Counted from the first letter of the stretch, positions 1 to 11,580 are shown. The stretch is 64,000 bases of DNA from Argyresthia goedartella (GCA_949825045.1 OX463809.1:4491501-4555500); one strand, 5' to 3'. Numbers and translations are program-made. The notes: a model not told the origin generated them from the sequence alone.

Positions 1-235
1 TAACTGTACATAATTAGGTATTAAAACTCTTGAGTGATATTATTAAGAAACTTGCCTTGAGCTCGTTTCATAAACCCACACTCGAGTTCTCCATTATGTA
101 TCAGTCACATAAACTACAAGTATGTAACTGTACCTAATTAGGCATTAAAACTCATTATGTATCAGTGACATAAAACTACTATTATGGAACGTGTGTAGAT
201 AAACTACTATTAAAGAAGTGTTGCTTTGGTCTTCT
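1..235 (+). repeat. Repeat family E, terminal part
   Basis: This segment shares the stretch with aattaggcattaaaactc, the gtgatatta block and gtcacataaactac with 4340-4460 (minus orientation) and 49246-49385 (plus). Inside the segment the aattagg-tattaaaactc block occurs twice (about 10-30 and 131-152), so it is internally rearranged. It lies left of EEIG1 exon 4, in the next intron or flank. No coding potential was seen. The class is unknown; it is probably a non-autonomous DNA element. Confidence 0.55.
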
Positions 236-724
236 GCGTATAGTCCGTTTGATTCATGATGACACAAAACATAAAGATAAGATAGGGGAATAGGTACCCA
301 TATAGGAATAATAAATCGCAATATTTCCCTGATCCTTATATTAATACATCTACTATCTAATCAATAAACAACATACTAAATACTTCCTTATATAACAAAC
401 AATAAAATGATAACAAAGATAGACGAGGAAAATTATCATCACAATCAGTTACAACAACTCTATTTTTTGATGCTCAGTTGTTTATTAACTTCTGCAAACA
501 CTATCTAAACTATTCTTATGTGAACTTTGCACCTCGCTCTGATGACGTCATAGCGTCCGTCACAGACATACTTTCTCGTCGAGAGCAAGAGCGAGCGAGA
601 GAGGGGAAATGCATTACTCGCAGGTGCCAAGTAAAATTCGTCGCGTAGTACATACAAACCTTACCCGCGCATCGATAAATTTGCGCGAGGCAGGACTGTA
701 TGAAAATCTCATTGTATCACTTAC
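236..724. other. Intronic stretch left of exon 4
   Basis: AT-rich, with no exon recognised. Positions 525-610 contain a GATGACGTCATAGCG palindrome-centred block and a purine-rich gagcgagcgagag run. A similar block recurs at 3750-3855 (GATGACATCATAGCG plus ctcgctcgctctcgc), so this is a dispersed repeat rather than a gene-specific element. Confidence 0.4.
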
Positions 725-858
725 CGAAAGGTGCCTTCTTTTTGGTGAGACTGCCGAAGCCCTCGTCCTCGGGCGCTCCTTGTGGCACAATCTCGGTCGC
801 GCTGTCCGCTGGGCCCGTCGGCTCCGTTCTCACTTGCACCTCTTGCTTGCGCGTAGGA
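725..858 (-). CDS. EEIG1: EEIG1 exon 4 (probable)
   Basis: On the minus strand a strong acceptor (pyrimidine tract ctctctctcattctag) is followed by a 134-nt open stretch ending at a near-consensus donor, TTTCG|GTAAGT. The first base completes the codon left open by the GT at the end of exon 3, giving Val. The frame then stays open for 44 codons and ends in phase 1. The peptide starts PTRKQEVQVRTEPTGPAD and includes a charged stretch, EDEGFGSLTKKK. It looks like the low-complexity linker that follows the NT-C2 domain, so family similarity cannot prove it. Splice sites, phase match and raised GC support a real exon. The plus-strand frame over the same bases is a shadow. Confidence 0.7.
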
Positions 859-1460
859 CTAGAATGAGAGAGAGGATACTAAAGTATTCTGGATTTTGAC
901 TTAGGATCTCGCCGGATACGGCTGGCATAAGACAGTTAGGATAGCGCTACATGAAAGTCGAAGTCATCGAGTCGACGTGGGATGGGCCTGTTGGTGATTA
1001 CTAAGCTCTGTTGTATATACGAGGATACCGCACGTAAGACGGTCCCGCCGTCTGTGCTACGGAAACTGGAAACCAAATACATGCACCCACCGAGACACAT
1101 AATGATTCAACGATCTCTGTGAAACAAAAGACAATCGGAAGCGGGCTTGTCACAACAGTGCGATCCCGCTCGGGGAACTCCGGTTTCAAAACGCATTCTT
1201 GTTACCACTTCTGAATAGCTTTAGTATCACGAGTTTAACTAACATCGGAGAGAAATTACTTTAGTAAAACAAGAGTACCTTCCAATTGTCATGAACTTAA
1301 TTTAATACCCAAATCAATGTTAATCTGGGTACCTTGACTTGCATTTATTGTCACGAACTATGTCATTTCGGACGGAATCTCGTAACCTGAGAACAGACTA
1401 CGCCATGTATTCAATTAACTAGGTTTCACTGTATTCGCCTATTCACATTTTGAAAACCGT

Positions 1461-1541
1461 AGTATGGGTAACTGAATCAGTCAAATCTAGTTGAATACAC
1501 CCCGTTATCAACTAGATTTGACTGATTCAGTTACCCATACT
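1461..1541. repeat. Perfect 34-bp inverted repeat in intron 3
   Basis: The arms 1461-1494 (starting agtatgggtaactg) and 1508-1541 are exact reverse complements, separated by a 13-nt loop. Both sides are flanked by degenerate copies of a short unit (ttcac-tgtattc-gcctatt and actttgaatagcgg) related to the exon 3 donor region at 2225-2255. Perfect identity of the arms implies recent origin or gene conversion. Confidence 0.85.
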
Positions 1542-1577
1542 TTGAATAGCGGTGTGTATTCAAATAGGTTACACTGT

Positions 1578-2160
1578 ATTCAGCTACTAAGACTTTAAAT
1601 AGCGGGTGAACGGATGCTGGGTATGGCAGAAAAAGCATGAAAGCAGAATAAACGCTGTAGAAATGAGGTCATTCAATGTGGAGTAACATTGAAAGATAGA
1701 TTGAAGAATGAAGTTATAAGGGAACGCTGTGGATTGAAAGAAGATATAGTGACAAGGATAGAGAAAGGCCAGCTTAGATGGTTTGGTCACGTTGAAAGGA
1801 TGAATGAAAGGAGATTGACGAAACAGATTTATACAGCGGGTGTGGAAGGAGCCGTCGGGCGGCTCGCCCAAGAAGGTCCTAAAAAGACCAAATCGGCGAT
1901 GTGTTAGTGAAGGCGCAAATACGAAGTACCCGTTACCGACGAGCTTGCATGAAGAGACTTATGAATGTCGAGGAAGCGAGAGATGTATGCCAGGATCGTA
2001 GCAGGTGGAGGTCTTTGGTCTCATCCTCCCTCTTTCGGGAGGGAGCATATGTATGTGAACGGATGAACATGACCTCAAGCGATCATGATCATCCGTATCC
2101 CGGGTCGTAACATCGCATTCTCCTGTCTCATATTCATGTTACCTTCGAGCAGAACCCGCC
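1578..2160 (-). pseudogene. Decayed partial duplicate of EEIG1 exon 3, split by an insertion
   Basis: Positions 2081-2160 align without gaps to exon 3 at 2263-2342, with about 61 of 80 matches by eye. Positions 1578-1606 match the exon 3 end plus donor (ttcagctact..acttt.aatagcgggt at 2226-2256). The canonical GTGAGT donor is lost and the frame has an in-frame TGA, after RMIMIA where exon 3 reads RMNMIS. The two halves are separated by a LINE fragment bounded by an 11-bp direct repeat. About 19 extra bases beside 2066 form a fold-back of the same exon sequence. It is a non-functional copy lying in intron 3 of its parent. Confidence 0.75.
1617..2054 (+). mobile_element. RTE-like non-LTR retrotransposon fragment (C-terminal part)
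   Basis: The conceptual translation contains VIRERCGLKEDIV, a basic stretch, LRWFGHVERMNERRLTKQIY and, after a frameshift near 1900, RSTRYRRACMKRLMNVEEA and a DRSRW motif. This is the conserved tail downstream of the RT domain in many insect RTE-type elements. The fragment is 5'-truncated and frameshifted. The direct repeat gtgaacggatg at 1606-1616 and 2055-2065 is a plausible target-site duplication, which puts the insertion inside the duplicated exon 3 piece. Confidence 0.7.
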
Positions 2161-2238
2161 GTGCATTCAACTAATAATAAAATAGCGGTGTGTATTCAAC
2201 TAGCTAACACTGGGTTCAGCACTGGGTTCAGCTACTCA

Positions 2239-2490
<252 letters not shown>

Positions 2491-2533
2491 TCAGGGATAT
2501 TCATATTGACTTGCCTCTCCGGTGAATCTTTGA

Positions 2534-2780
2534 TGATAATACCTTGGACACTATTTACACACATTGATCTAGCCCCAAACTAGGATTCCCTGTATCTTGG
2601 GTACTAGACAACGATACACATAATTATATATATAAATATTATTCTTAGATAGATAAACAACCATGACTAGGGTACAAACATCCGTTCTCATCAAACAAAT
2701 ATTTGCCCCCACCGGGACTCGAACCCGGGACCCTTGGCTTCGTAAGCAGGGTCACTGCCGACTTGGCCATTCGGGTGGTC
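2534..2780 (-). mobile_element. tRNA-derived SINE, family B
   Basis: The minus strand begins with a tRNA-like head with A box TGGCCAAGTCGG and B box GGTTCGAGTCC, followed by caaatatttgtttgatgag, a middle region and a tail domain with cagggaatcctagtttgggg. It ends in a caaggtattatc tail. It is nearly identical in layout to copies at 21763/23194, 39616, 54366 and 57661. Transcription of such elements is by RNA polymerase III from the internal boxes. Confidence 0.88.
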
Positions 2781-3125
2781 GAATGATATACGGGTATGCG
2801 ACCTCGGCCCCCCGAGCTACCACCAACTCATCCCTAGTCTTCCGAGAAAGTGGTATCCTATAATCCTACTCATATTCCTTTCTTTAATAATCCTTTTCTT
2901 TCTCTTTTCCCCTCCCTAATCCCCTTAAAGAAGCCAAGCCGCCTGGCCAGCGTGCTGTTTACGGCCAAAACCCTTCTCCAATATGAATAGCACAACTAAA
3001 CCACGGCCCTCAGTCCCCGGCAGCCCGGTATTCCTAGCTCCGGCAGCGGTTCAGGTACCGGCGGGGCAGAGGGTGCTAAGCATCCCCGGCAGAGATCCGG
3101 CTGCCAAACAATGACCCTGGCTATA

Positions 3126-3240
3126 CAAAATTCGACAGGATCTCAATGGATGCGGATGGCACAGGACCGTAGGGGTTGGTGCTATAGAGAAGAGGCCTGT
3201 GCCCGGCAGTGGGTTGATGTGAGCTGAGCATGAGCATGAC
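3126..3240 (+). mobile_element. RTE-like LINE 3'-end scrap
   Basis: The stretch from gacaggatctcaatggatgc through ggacaggaccgtaggggttgg and aagaggcctgtgcccggcag to gagctgagcatgagcatg matches the better preserved copy at 52055-52170. It is the last ~35 codons plus the short 3' untranslated end of an RTE-type element. Confidence 0.75.
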
Positions 3241-3394
3241 AAGCTTCTAACTCATCGTCGGAAGAATTTTAAAACCAGGATTAGCAACATCCCTTAACAA
3301 ACATTTACGAAGTTGAAGATTCAAATGAGATATCTTACTGTCTAGTCAGGAAAGTGTATCCTAGTGTGGGGCAAGACGGGCAGATATGTTTTTG

Positions 3395-3701
<307 letters not shown>

Positions 3702-3744
3702 TTAATGCTTGTTGCGTTTGGGGCACAATAAAAAAAAAAAACAA

Positions 3745-4340
3745 AGAACTCTTCCCCTCCCTCTCTCGCTCGCTCTCGCCCTTGATGCGTCAATAGGACA
3801 TAGACCGAATAGTTAACTTGGCACCTCGCTCTGATGACATCATAGCGACGGTCTATCTATTCAACAAATCTATTCGGAAAGAGCTAGTTTATTTCCGCTA
3901 AACAGGGAGCAAAATCTCTTTCACTACTTGACAGCTCCTTGAAGATATCTTGAAACTCGGACCAAATTAAAAAATATTTTTTTGTTAAAGTACTTTTTTT
4001 AATCAGCGTTTTCTGTAAGTCAGTTCCAAAGAACCTATCAACAGATGGTTTTCAAAACGCCAACCTAATAAAAAAAACGCGCTAAATGCGCCTTTGTTTG
4101 TTGGTATTTCAAATTTTTTTGCCGATATTTCAAAAATATTTGAGCAATAGCACTTAATATAGGTAGGATATGACAAAACCATTTCTAAGGGTTATCATTC
4201 AAAGAATATCCGTTTTTCGACAAGACAGAAAGAAAAATTTGTCGCGAAGTAAGAAAATTACATTTCGATAGCTTTTGGAGCCGTATTCGGCCAACTTCCA
4301 ACCAAGATGCCAGATAATCACATGTCAGACAAGATGATCC
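3745..4340. other. Intron 1, unassigned repeats
   Basis: Positions 3745-3860 repeat the block at 525-610. Positions 4266-4302 (agcttttggagccgtattcg and following) recur at 4838-4870 and 5299-5330. No coding signal was seen. Confidence 0.4.
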
Positions 4341-4780
4341 GTGTCAAAATCATAATAGTAGTTTATGTGACTGCTATAATATCACTCGAGAGTTTTAATG
4401 CCTAATTATGTAGTTACATACACTAGTTTATCTACACACATATAATAAGCTCTCTTTGATGTGTGTTCACGAACCGCATGTTCGACCAGCATTGTGGCAT
4501 TGATCATTGCTTTGTACTCGTTTAGCTTGTTCTGTAGTACCAACTTCACAGACAAACTAGGGGCGGCACGCAGGCGGGCGTCGGCGTTCGAAATTCGAAT
4601 ATCATAATTTGACAAATTATTATACATTATGGTCATAATGATCAATATTCAGATAAGAAATGAGTTTTTACCAAGAAGTTTATCATTATGCTGGTCGTAA
4701 CGTGTTGTTTTTTCACGCAGTAAGAGGGTTTATGATACGTGTGTAGATAAAGATCATTAATCAACCACGAGTCACAGAAA
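4340..4780 (-). repeat. Repeat family E copy with exon-like segment
   Basis: On the minus strand this copy carries an open segment (about 4450-4600) with the peptide APSLSVKLVLQNKLNEYKA and then VEHAVREH, followed by gagcttatta, gtgtagataaactag and the aattaggcattaaaactctc block. A homologous copy lies at 48915-49385 on the plus strand. Internal inverted motifs tttatctacacac (4434-4446) and gtgtgtagataaa (4739-4752) resemble TIRs. It overlaps the first unit of the 461-bp tandem duplication. Confidence 0.6.
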
Positions 4781-5450
4781 AGCCGTTCTTCGATATGTAA
4801 GAAATTAACAATTTCAAACAAAAAAAATCAGTTCACTAGCTTTTGGAGCCGGATCCGCCCAACTTCTTTTCAACCTTATTTTATACGTTATTTTCTCATA
4901 GTTGAGTGTTAAAAAGTCCACCTCAGGAGTAAAAACTATTTCTAGGATCCCTCGCTTAGCTTGGGATTCAATCCAGAATCCTTAACTCCGTTCTGTAGTA
5001 CCAACTTCACAGACAAACTAGGGGCGGCACGCAGGCGGGCGTCGGCGTTCGAAATTCGAATATCATAATTTGACAAATTATTGTACATTATGGTCATAAT
5101 GATCAATATTCAGATAAGAAATGAGTTTTTACCAAGAAGTTTATCATTATGCTGGTCGTAACGTGTTGTTTTTTCACGCAGTAAGAGGGTTTATGATACG
5201 TGTGTAGATAAAGATCATTAATCAACCACGAGTCACAGAAAAGCCGTTCTTCGATATGTAAGAAATTAACAATTTCAAACAAAAAAAATCAGTTCACTAG
5301 CTTTTGGAGCCGGATCCGCCCAACTTCTTTTCAACCTTATTTTATACGTTATTTTCTCATAGTTGAGTGTTAAAAAGTCCACCTCAGGAGTGAAAACTAT
5401 TTCTAGGATCCCTCGCTTAGCTTGGGATTCAATCCAGAATCCTTAACTCC
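4529..5450. repeat. 461-bp tandem duplication
   Basis: 4529-4989 and 4990-5450 are direct copies joined head to tail. By eye they differ at only two positions (attatacatt vs attgtacatt, and gagtaaaaac vs gagtgaaaac). The duplicated unit starts inside repeat family E (gttctgtagtaccaacttc) and ends at ccttaactcc. Such high identity implies a very recent duplication, or an assembly artefact from unresolved haplotypes. Confidence 0.9.
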
Positions 5451-5596
5451 GGTCTGGATTCAAAAAACACTCGCCTTTAAAGTTATTCTTTACTCCCTTG
5501 GTCAAAAAAAACTATGATTGGCGGATAGTAAATCAATTATTAATTTTGCGCGACAGAGGGCGAGCCATAGTAGCAGCTATGGAGTTAAACATAATC

Positions 5597-5690
5597 ATTT
5601 ACATACAGGCACATACATTGCTTCTGGCCCAACACTAGGATACCCTGTGTCGTGGGTACCGGAAACAGCGACGTCACACAAAATACAAAT
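5597..5690 (-). mobile_element. SINE family A, tail half only
   Basis: The minus strand carries the tail domain (cgctgtttccggtacccacg, cagggtatcctagtgttggg, caatgtatgtgcctgtatg) without the tRNA-like head. A second, separate SINE A piece follows at 5764-5930, so this is probably a truncated copy into or beside which another inserted. Confidence 0.75.
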
Positions 5691-5763
5691 ATGTTTATTC
5701 AATAAAGAGTTACTTAAGCAAATTATATTCATAAACTTACACGAAGATAGACAAAGTAACATA

Positions 5764-5930
5764 AAAGTGGCAAAACTGCTGGTTCCCACACTAGGCAAGT
5801 CTGTATCGTGGGCACACATATATAAACATCCAAGACCTGGGGATTTTTTTCTTTACCACCAGCCGGGGATCGAACCCGGGACCTCTCGCATGGTAGGCAG
5901 AGCCGCAACCGCCGCACCACAGAGAGAGTT
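5764..5930 (-). mobile_element. SINE family A copy
   Basis: The minus-strand head (tgtggtgcggcggttgcggc, B box GGTTCGATCCC, cccggctggtggtaaagaaa) is followed by caggtcttggatgtttatat and a shortened tail domain. The RNA polymerase III boxes are recognisable. Any open frame across the two SINE pieces is incidental. Confidence 0.85.
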
Positions 5931-6429
5931 ATGAAGGATGTGAAATATTACAAATAACTGTTTATCAATTTAATTTTCAACGATTTGTAACTTGACCCTG
6001 CTGTGGCTTGCTTGAACAACTATAACCCAGATGGTACGGGTGTTTTGACAATCGGATAGTAATTTTGATACACAACCACTTTATGATAGGATTCAAAGCC
6101 TTCATAGGCTTCTATTAAGTACAAGTACAAATAAGTAATTTTAAGACTCCATTTCGAAAACACAACAATCTTATAGAAATGCTCTCCAGCGTTCAACCAC
6201 TTTACTTTCGAATGACTTTTGCTTCAAATGAATTCGAAAAGCCGTACGTTCGATGTGTGCGCCGAGGCATGCCTGGTTTCCTCTTCATAATGACGAAATT
6301 CATCCAATTTGTGATTGGGAAAGTGGTACTTGGATATCTGGTGTGCTGTGTGAGTGGCCATTGGGAGCTCTCGACTGGCATGAAGGAATTTAATGCAGGG
6401 ACCACGGTCATTTTCCCTTCCTCGTGGTC
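5931..6429. other. Intron 1, no recognised feature
   Basis: No exon, SINE or LINE signature was found. Two open frames of about 70-105 codons around 6180-6490 overlap on both strands and show no family motif, so I do not call them genes. Confidence 0.4.
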
Positions 6430-7010
6430 GCAAAGAGTGGCGCTACAGAAAAGAGGCCTAGACCCAGCAGAGTGTCGATGTCGCGTTGGTTGATTAAATC
6501 AGACACTTAACGAACTCTCTAGACCGTTAGTTAAATACCGACGTTTAAACAAGTCACTAGCATTTTGATTTAAATAAAAAATCGTCGAAAATGTTTAACA
6601 ATCTGTCTTACCGAAAGCCGGCGTATTGGGAGACAAGATGGAGTCACGACAACAGCTCATTTGCACAGTTTATATCAGGGCAAAACATTGCGGTAGCTTA
6701 GGTGAAGGGTAAAGGGGGTGAGCGAAGCGAAGCCCCTTTACCCTCCTTCGTGTTAGGTTGAACATGTAAGAACAACAAAAAATACTTAAAACATAAACTT
6801 GAGTATACATAAAAAAGTATTTATATTGTATATGTCTTGTTGCCTAGGAACGTTTAGACAACTCGTTAAACGTTTCGTTCACTCACTTATCTGGCGGAAT
6901 TTTAGTGACTTGGTTAAACGTCGGTATTTAATTAACGGTCTAGAGAGTTAGTTCAATGTCTGAATTAACCAACTAACTGCGACATCGATACGGGCTGAGC
7001 ATGATGAGCT
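6430..7010 (+). mobile_element. RTE-like 3' end interrupted by a foldback element
   Basis: 6436-6478 (gcgctacagaaaagaggcct, then cccagcag) and 6985-7010 (atcgatacgggctgagcatg) are the two halves of an RTE-type 3' end like that at 52090-52160. The intervening 6479-6984 is an inserted element, listed next. Confidence 0.7.
6479..6984 (+). mobile_element. Foldback element with conserved core, copy 1
   Basis: This 506-bp element has terminal inverted repeats of about 75 bp (tgtcgcgttggttgatt... and the complement of ...aattaaccaactaactgcgaca). The inner arm shares ctctctagaccgtta and aaataccgacgtttaa in both ends. The core at 6680-6777 has the block aaaacattgcggtagc, a hairpin with an 11-bp perfect stem (6707-6717 with 6733-6743), and gttaggttgaacatgtaag. 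The flanks tcga at 6475-6478 and 6985-6988 are a likely 4-bp target duplication. No ORF of note, so it is non-autonomous. Confidence 0.75.
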
Positions 7011-8050
7011 CAGAAATAGCAAGTTTTATTATTACCAATCCTATGTTGGTTACATTTCTCATTGCATTACGAGTACGATAGATAGAACGCGAGTTATCAA
7101 TTCACGGATTAACTTTGACAACTCTATATACCTTTGTCAGCGCCCATTTCAGTTTCAAATAAGATAATATATAAGAGGCATACCTATTAAACATAGCTCT
7201 CAGACATGAGAAGCGCAAACACAGAATCGCTAGATTAGATTATGTAGAGAGGACTTGTGAATGGTCTCTATGAAACTTTGAGGATGTGTAACATTAACAT
7301 TATGATAATATTAGCCACGTAATATAAAAAAAATACTTTATAAAAGTTGCAATCGTCATTTTGGATCAAGATTTCTGATATGTATAAACCATCAACCAAT
7401 CAATCAATTAATCAATCAAATGCCTTTATTACTGTAGATATTTACACATACTTAATGGTCATTTTAATCAATATATTTCATACCAAATAAGAGGGCCCGC
7501 AGAATTCGGTTTCATTAGGATGTGAAAACCACAAGAAATTACTTCAATGAGCCAGATTCTCCAACTGGCCAAATTGGTTTTGTTCACAAGTCGTATTGTG
7601 ATACCTCTTGTGTATGTAGTTTGTATGTACGTGTACAGAGCCGCGGTCATAATCGGCTTGGTCGTGTTTCGCAAATTTTATACCATAGCCGGTATAAAAC
7701 GCTAATTGGGCAAGTCCTTCGCCGGTCATTAAGCCCTGGGTACCACAAGTAATCCTTTTAGGAGGGTGCCGTCATCGTTCGTGTTTTGCAGGAACTAAGT
7801 TTATAATGTTGCCTTTTTGCCGCACGCATGACACTATAAGACTTTTCAATACGCTATTGTGCAACATTTAAAACTTCCAGAAATATGGAAACATATTGAT
7901 ATCGCTCGAGTATTCGATATCGGGGAATTCTATTAGTCTCTCCATTGCACTGTTTACCAAATTGTTATATGTAAATTCCCTGAGTCATTGTAAGTGAAGC
8001 ACAAATACAACATTTTACAACATTTCCCGCACCGTTTGGCACAATAACAG
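7011..8050. other. Intron 1, no recognised feature
   Basis: AT-rich. Three overlapping short frames at 7468-7752 on both strands lack family motifs. The run aatcaatcaattaatcaatc at 7395-7418 is simple sequence. Confidence 0.4.
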
Positions 8051-8242
8051 ACATAAACATAAACATTTACATAGAGGCACATACATTGCGTCTGGCTCCA
8101 CACTAGGATACCCGTGTCGTGGGAGCCAGAAACAGCGACGTCACACACATAAACATCCAAGAGCTGTTTTTCTTTTCTTTATCCGCAGCCGGGGATCGAA
8201 CCCGGGACCTCTGGCATGGTAGGCAGAGCCATCGAGGTCGTC
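8051..8242 (-). mobile_element. SINE family A copy with truncated head
   Basis: The tail domain, linker (acagctcttggatgtttatg) and B box GGTTCGATCCC are present on the minus strand. The 5' tRNA-like head stops after ggctctgcctaccatgcc, so the A box is missing. The copy is therefore unlikely to be transcribed by RNA polymerase III on its own. Confidence 0.85.
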
Positions 8243-9946
8243 GAACATGCGCCTGCGCTCTCAGAAGCGGTCGTGATTCGCATCAAAGGGCTGATGTAGG
8301 TCGGTCACCGCAATCGGCTCAAGGGCGCTAGATACCAGATGCGACCGACACATCTGTGGTCTCAATTTATTTGTCGGGACTTGTTGTAGCACGCTTAAGA
8401 TAGCACCAATAGAGCTTTATTCCAACGACGTCAAGGATCGACCCTTTAGCGTGTTAAAAGTTCTGACAGCATCATTTGGAACGTTCTTACAACATGTGGA
8501 TAATGTCGGCGTTGCCCAATAGACTCACACACACGGCTTTTAATTATGATACATTCATAGGATCTTTCGCGATTTATTCGTAGGCTCTTTCGAAACTTTG
8601 TTGAATTGCTGCATAATATTATTTGGCATTTTGTGGTCGGTAGACTCGATTCTGAAACGGATTATTTAATTTAAAAGCATCTGTGTCAATGTGATCTGTG
8701 GCCATCCACATCATACGTAAATAAGCAAAGAGAAGATCTTCTCATCCTCACATTTTCTGTGCGCCATAAAGAATCATGAAAGTGAAGCCGTCAATTTATG
8801 CTCCCTTGCAATGAGAATAAAAAGAGAATACAAAACAACTGTTAATTGGTCATTTTATGAGTTCAGACAATGACTTTTAAAGTCATAAAAGCGATAACAA
8901 AATTAACAAGCCATAGCAAATACATGTTCTGCATTATAAATAGCATCAGGTTTGTTCGCAATGATGATTTCAGTATGAAATCATCGGCGCTGATGATCGC
9001 TGATGTTTGTCTTCCGTCTTCTTGCAATCTAGGGTAATATCGTGCATTGCACTAGGGTAATATCGTGCATTGCAAGAGCAAGATGACGTTGATACCGTCA
9101 TCTGTTGGTCATGTGCATGTGTAATTCTAAATATAAATGGGCATCATCAAATTATTTATACACTCAGTATTCATTTCTACCGAAATTATAAAGTAGTAAA
9201 TGCGACTTGAATTTTACATGGCATAATCAAACTCTTTTTGATTTAGGCTTGTGTAACCCTACAAAGCATGATGAAACATTCACATGGTCGGCATTCTGGA
9301 TCCAACTAATATTATAAATGGGAAATTAGCGATGTTTAGTTGTTTGGATCTCTGTTGGATGTTGGCTAAAATGGCTGAATGGATTTGAATGAAATTTAGC
9401 ACAGAGATTGTTTTTATCCGACTGCACCAGAAGTTTTACGTTATCTCGGTAAATGAAAATGCCTAGGAACATGCAGATGAAATTGCGGGTATCAGCTAGT
9501 GCATTATAAGTCGCTGGAATCATTGTGATACACGATACTAAGGATACCTACTTTCTATATATCGATTCAAAAGCCAAGGCCGTCTGGCTGACCCAATACA
9601 TTCAAATATCATCGTAATTACGCGTATTCATCACTGAACTCACCCATCATTGGCGCTCTTCAAGCATTCAAAGACAGTGATTTCGTTGTCCGAGACAGAT
9701 CTGAGTACAGACCGCGCCGAATATCTTTGTGTCAGAACGAAGGGTGTGACTGAGAAGGTGAGATGTCAAAAATAGGATAAGGTGGGGAGAGTGCCAGATC
9801 ACATTTCTTTTAGAGCCAGAGATATTTGGCGCGGTTTGCATCTCTCGCTAATCGATGTATATTCTGATTAGTCGGAAAAAAACTATTTTGGAACACTACA
9901 AACGAATGGAACTTCTGTTCTGATCCACAGCAGCTGATGGAGGGTC
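8243..9946. other. Intron 1, mostly unassigned
   Basis: The only structure I noted is a 25-bp direct repeat at about 9028-9078 (ctagggtaatatcgtgcatt twice). An open frame of 65 codons at 9326-9523 (minus) has no recognisable family. Confidence 0.4.
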
Positions 9947-11580
9947 ATTTATTTATTTATTTATTAACATGATTTGTTTGTGCCATTACAGCAGATGCCA
10001 AATCGACACAAACATACATTAGAAAATATTTACAAAATTCAATTATACAATAATTACAGATTCAGATTTAAATTTAAATTCAAAATAATTTTGCAATTAA
10101 GAACCATAGGCATATTTCAACTACAATAATCCAGGGACAACACAATCATGCCTTCATCTCACAGAAACTGCCACATTCAGATCATTCAGTAGTGCTGCCG
10201 CCAATAGTCCGCTGAGGCTGTCCCTCGCCCGCACCAGCGGAGACTGCCGGCGCGCCACTGTGCGGTGCGTGCCACCCGCTAGCAGCCGGTGCCTGCGCGC
10301 GCGTAGGTAGTTGTCAGGCACGTATAGTGCGCATGCCGCACTGACAAGCGCCGCACAGTCACTGCCGCTTTGCAACAATCGACACACAGTCAGAAGCTGT
10401 TCGGTGTTACGTCTCGCCTCTAGTGAGTTATATCCAAGCATACTCAATATAATAGCGGATGGATAAAGGTAACGATAGTATTCGAATTTCATCTTGTATA
10501 GGTATCATAGGTATCATAGGAAAGCTTTGTGTACCTTCTCGAGCAAAATGACGTTTGAGTTTTGGTACTCACTAGGGCCGTGTAGAGAAGCTAGAACACA
10601 CCCAAATTATGGGATCCCTTACTATTCCGCAACACAAACCCTAATCTTTTAAAGCATTCCTTGTCCAAAGTGCTCATGTGCTCAAGAAATGTAGGTTTAG
10701 GGTCGAACGTAACACCGAGGTCCTTCATCGAATACACCCGAGTCAAAGACTCCGTGCCGACTTTATCGAAAGCCTTACGGAAGTCCAGATAGGCGATGTC
10801 CACCTGACGTCCCCGATCCATACTCTCCGAGACCATCTCGACCAACGTTAGTAAGTTGGTGTTTACTGAGAAGCGAGTCCTAAATCCCTGTTGCGAGTCG
10901 CACAAATACGACGCAATCTGGCGGCAGATTTTACCATTTATGATTGATTCGAACAATTTTGCCAATGAGCTCAGGATCGCTATAGGCAAAATATTGGTAT
11001 ACAGAGGCAATGTCACTTGTCTTTTGGATGGGGCTGACTCGAGAGAGCTTCCAGCTGATAGGGTACCTTCCTTGCTCAATCGCTACGTTGAAAATATGAC
11101 CCAAAAGTAAGACCAGTTAATCGATTCAAAAAATAAGGAGGGACGTTGTCCGGTCCAATTGCGCACCTTGGCCTTAGCTTCCTCAGCCCCTGCTCGACAT
11201 TCCTACGGGAAACATGTGAAATTTGTACGTAGTTAGCAGAGCGCAAGGCATCAGAACTGGTTACCAGATCCGGTGCAAGTGCCGGCACGTCGCTGAGGAA
11301 AACTTCGGAGAAGAAATCTGCAAATGTGGCTGCTGCTTCCTCACCGACAACCTCACCTCACCCTGATGCGGGACCCGAGGTTCGAAACCACCCTTCGATC
11401 TGAGGTCACTCACGTGTTTCCAGAACGCACGTGGATTATATCTGATATTGCCTTCTATACTCTTCATGTGGTTCTCGTACGCTGCAGCTACGCGGCACTT
11501 GATGCTGGCTTTCAGCTCACTGAAAGCGAAGTAGTCGGCTGGCCTCTACTCCATATTCAGTGATTCATCACACAGTCGTG
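9947..11580 (-). mobile_element. Decayed Jockey/CR1-superclade non-LTR retrotransposon
   Basis: The minus strand reads, in order and with frameshifts: NPRAFWKHVSDLRS (about 11430), LRKLRPRCAIGPDNVPPYFL (about 11180), an RT start PIAILSSLAKLFESIING with SQQGFR, YLDFRKAFDKV (10760), then SMKDLGVTFDPK and CFKRLGFVLRNSKG (10620-10720), and a C-terminal tail YNSLEARRN...LRARRHRLL (10154-10450). The catalytic YxDD part of RT is missing between KAFDKV and SMKDLG, so there is an internal deletion. The 3' end (9947-9966) is an A-rich aaataaataaat tail. It is inactive. Confidence 0.85.

Noticed and set aside
609..899. 96-codon plus-strand ORF
   Set aside because: It is the antisense shadow of the probable EEIG1 exon 4, which has matching splice sites and phase on the minus strand.
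5518..5934. 138-codon plus-strand ORF
   Set aside because: It reads across two SINE A pieces on the opposite strand; its translation only reflects SINE sequence.
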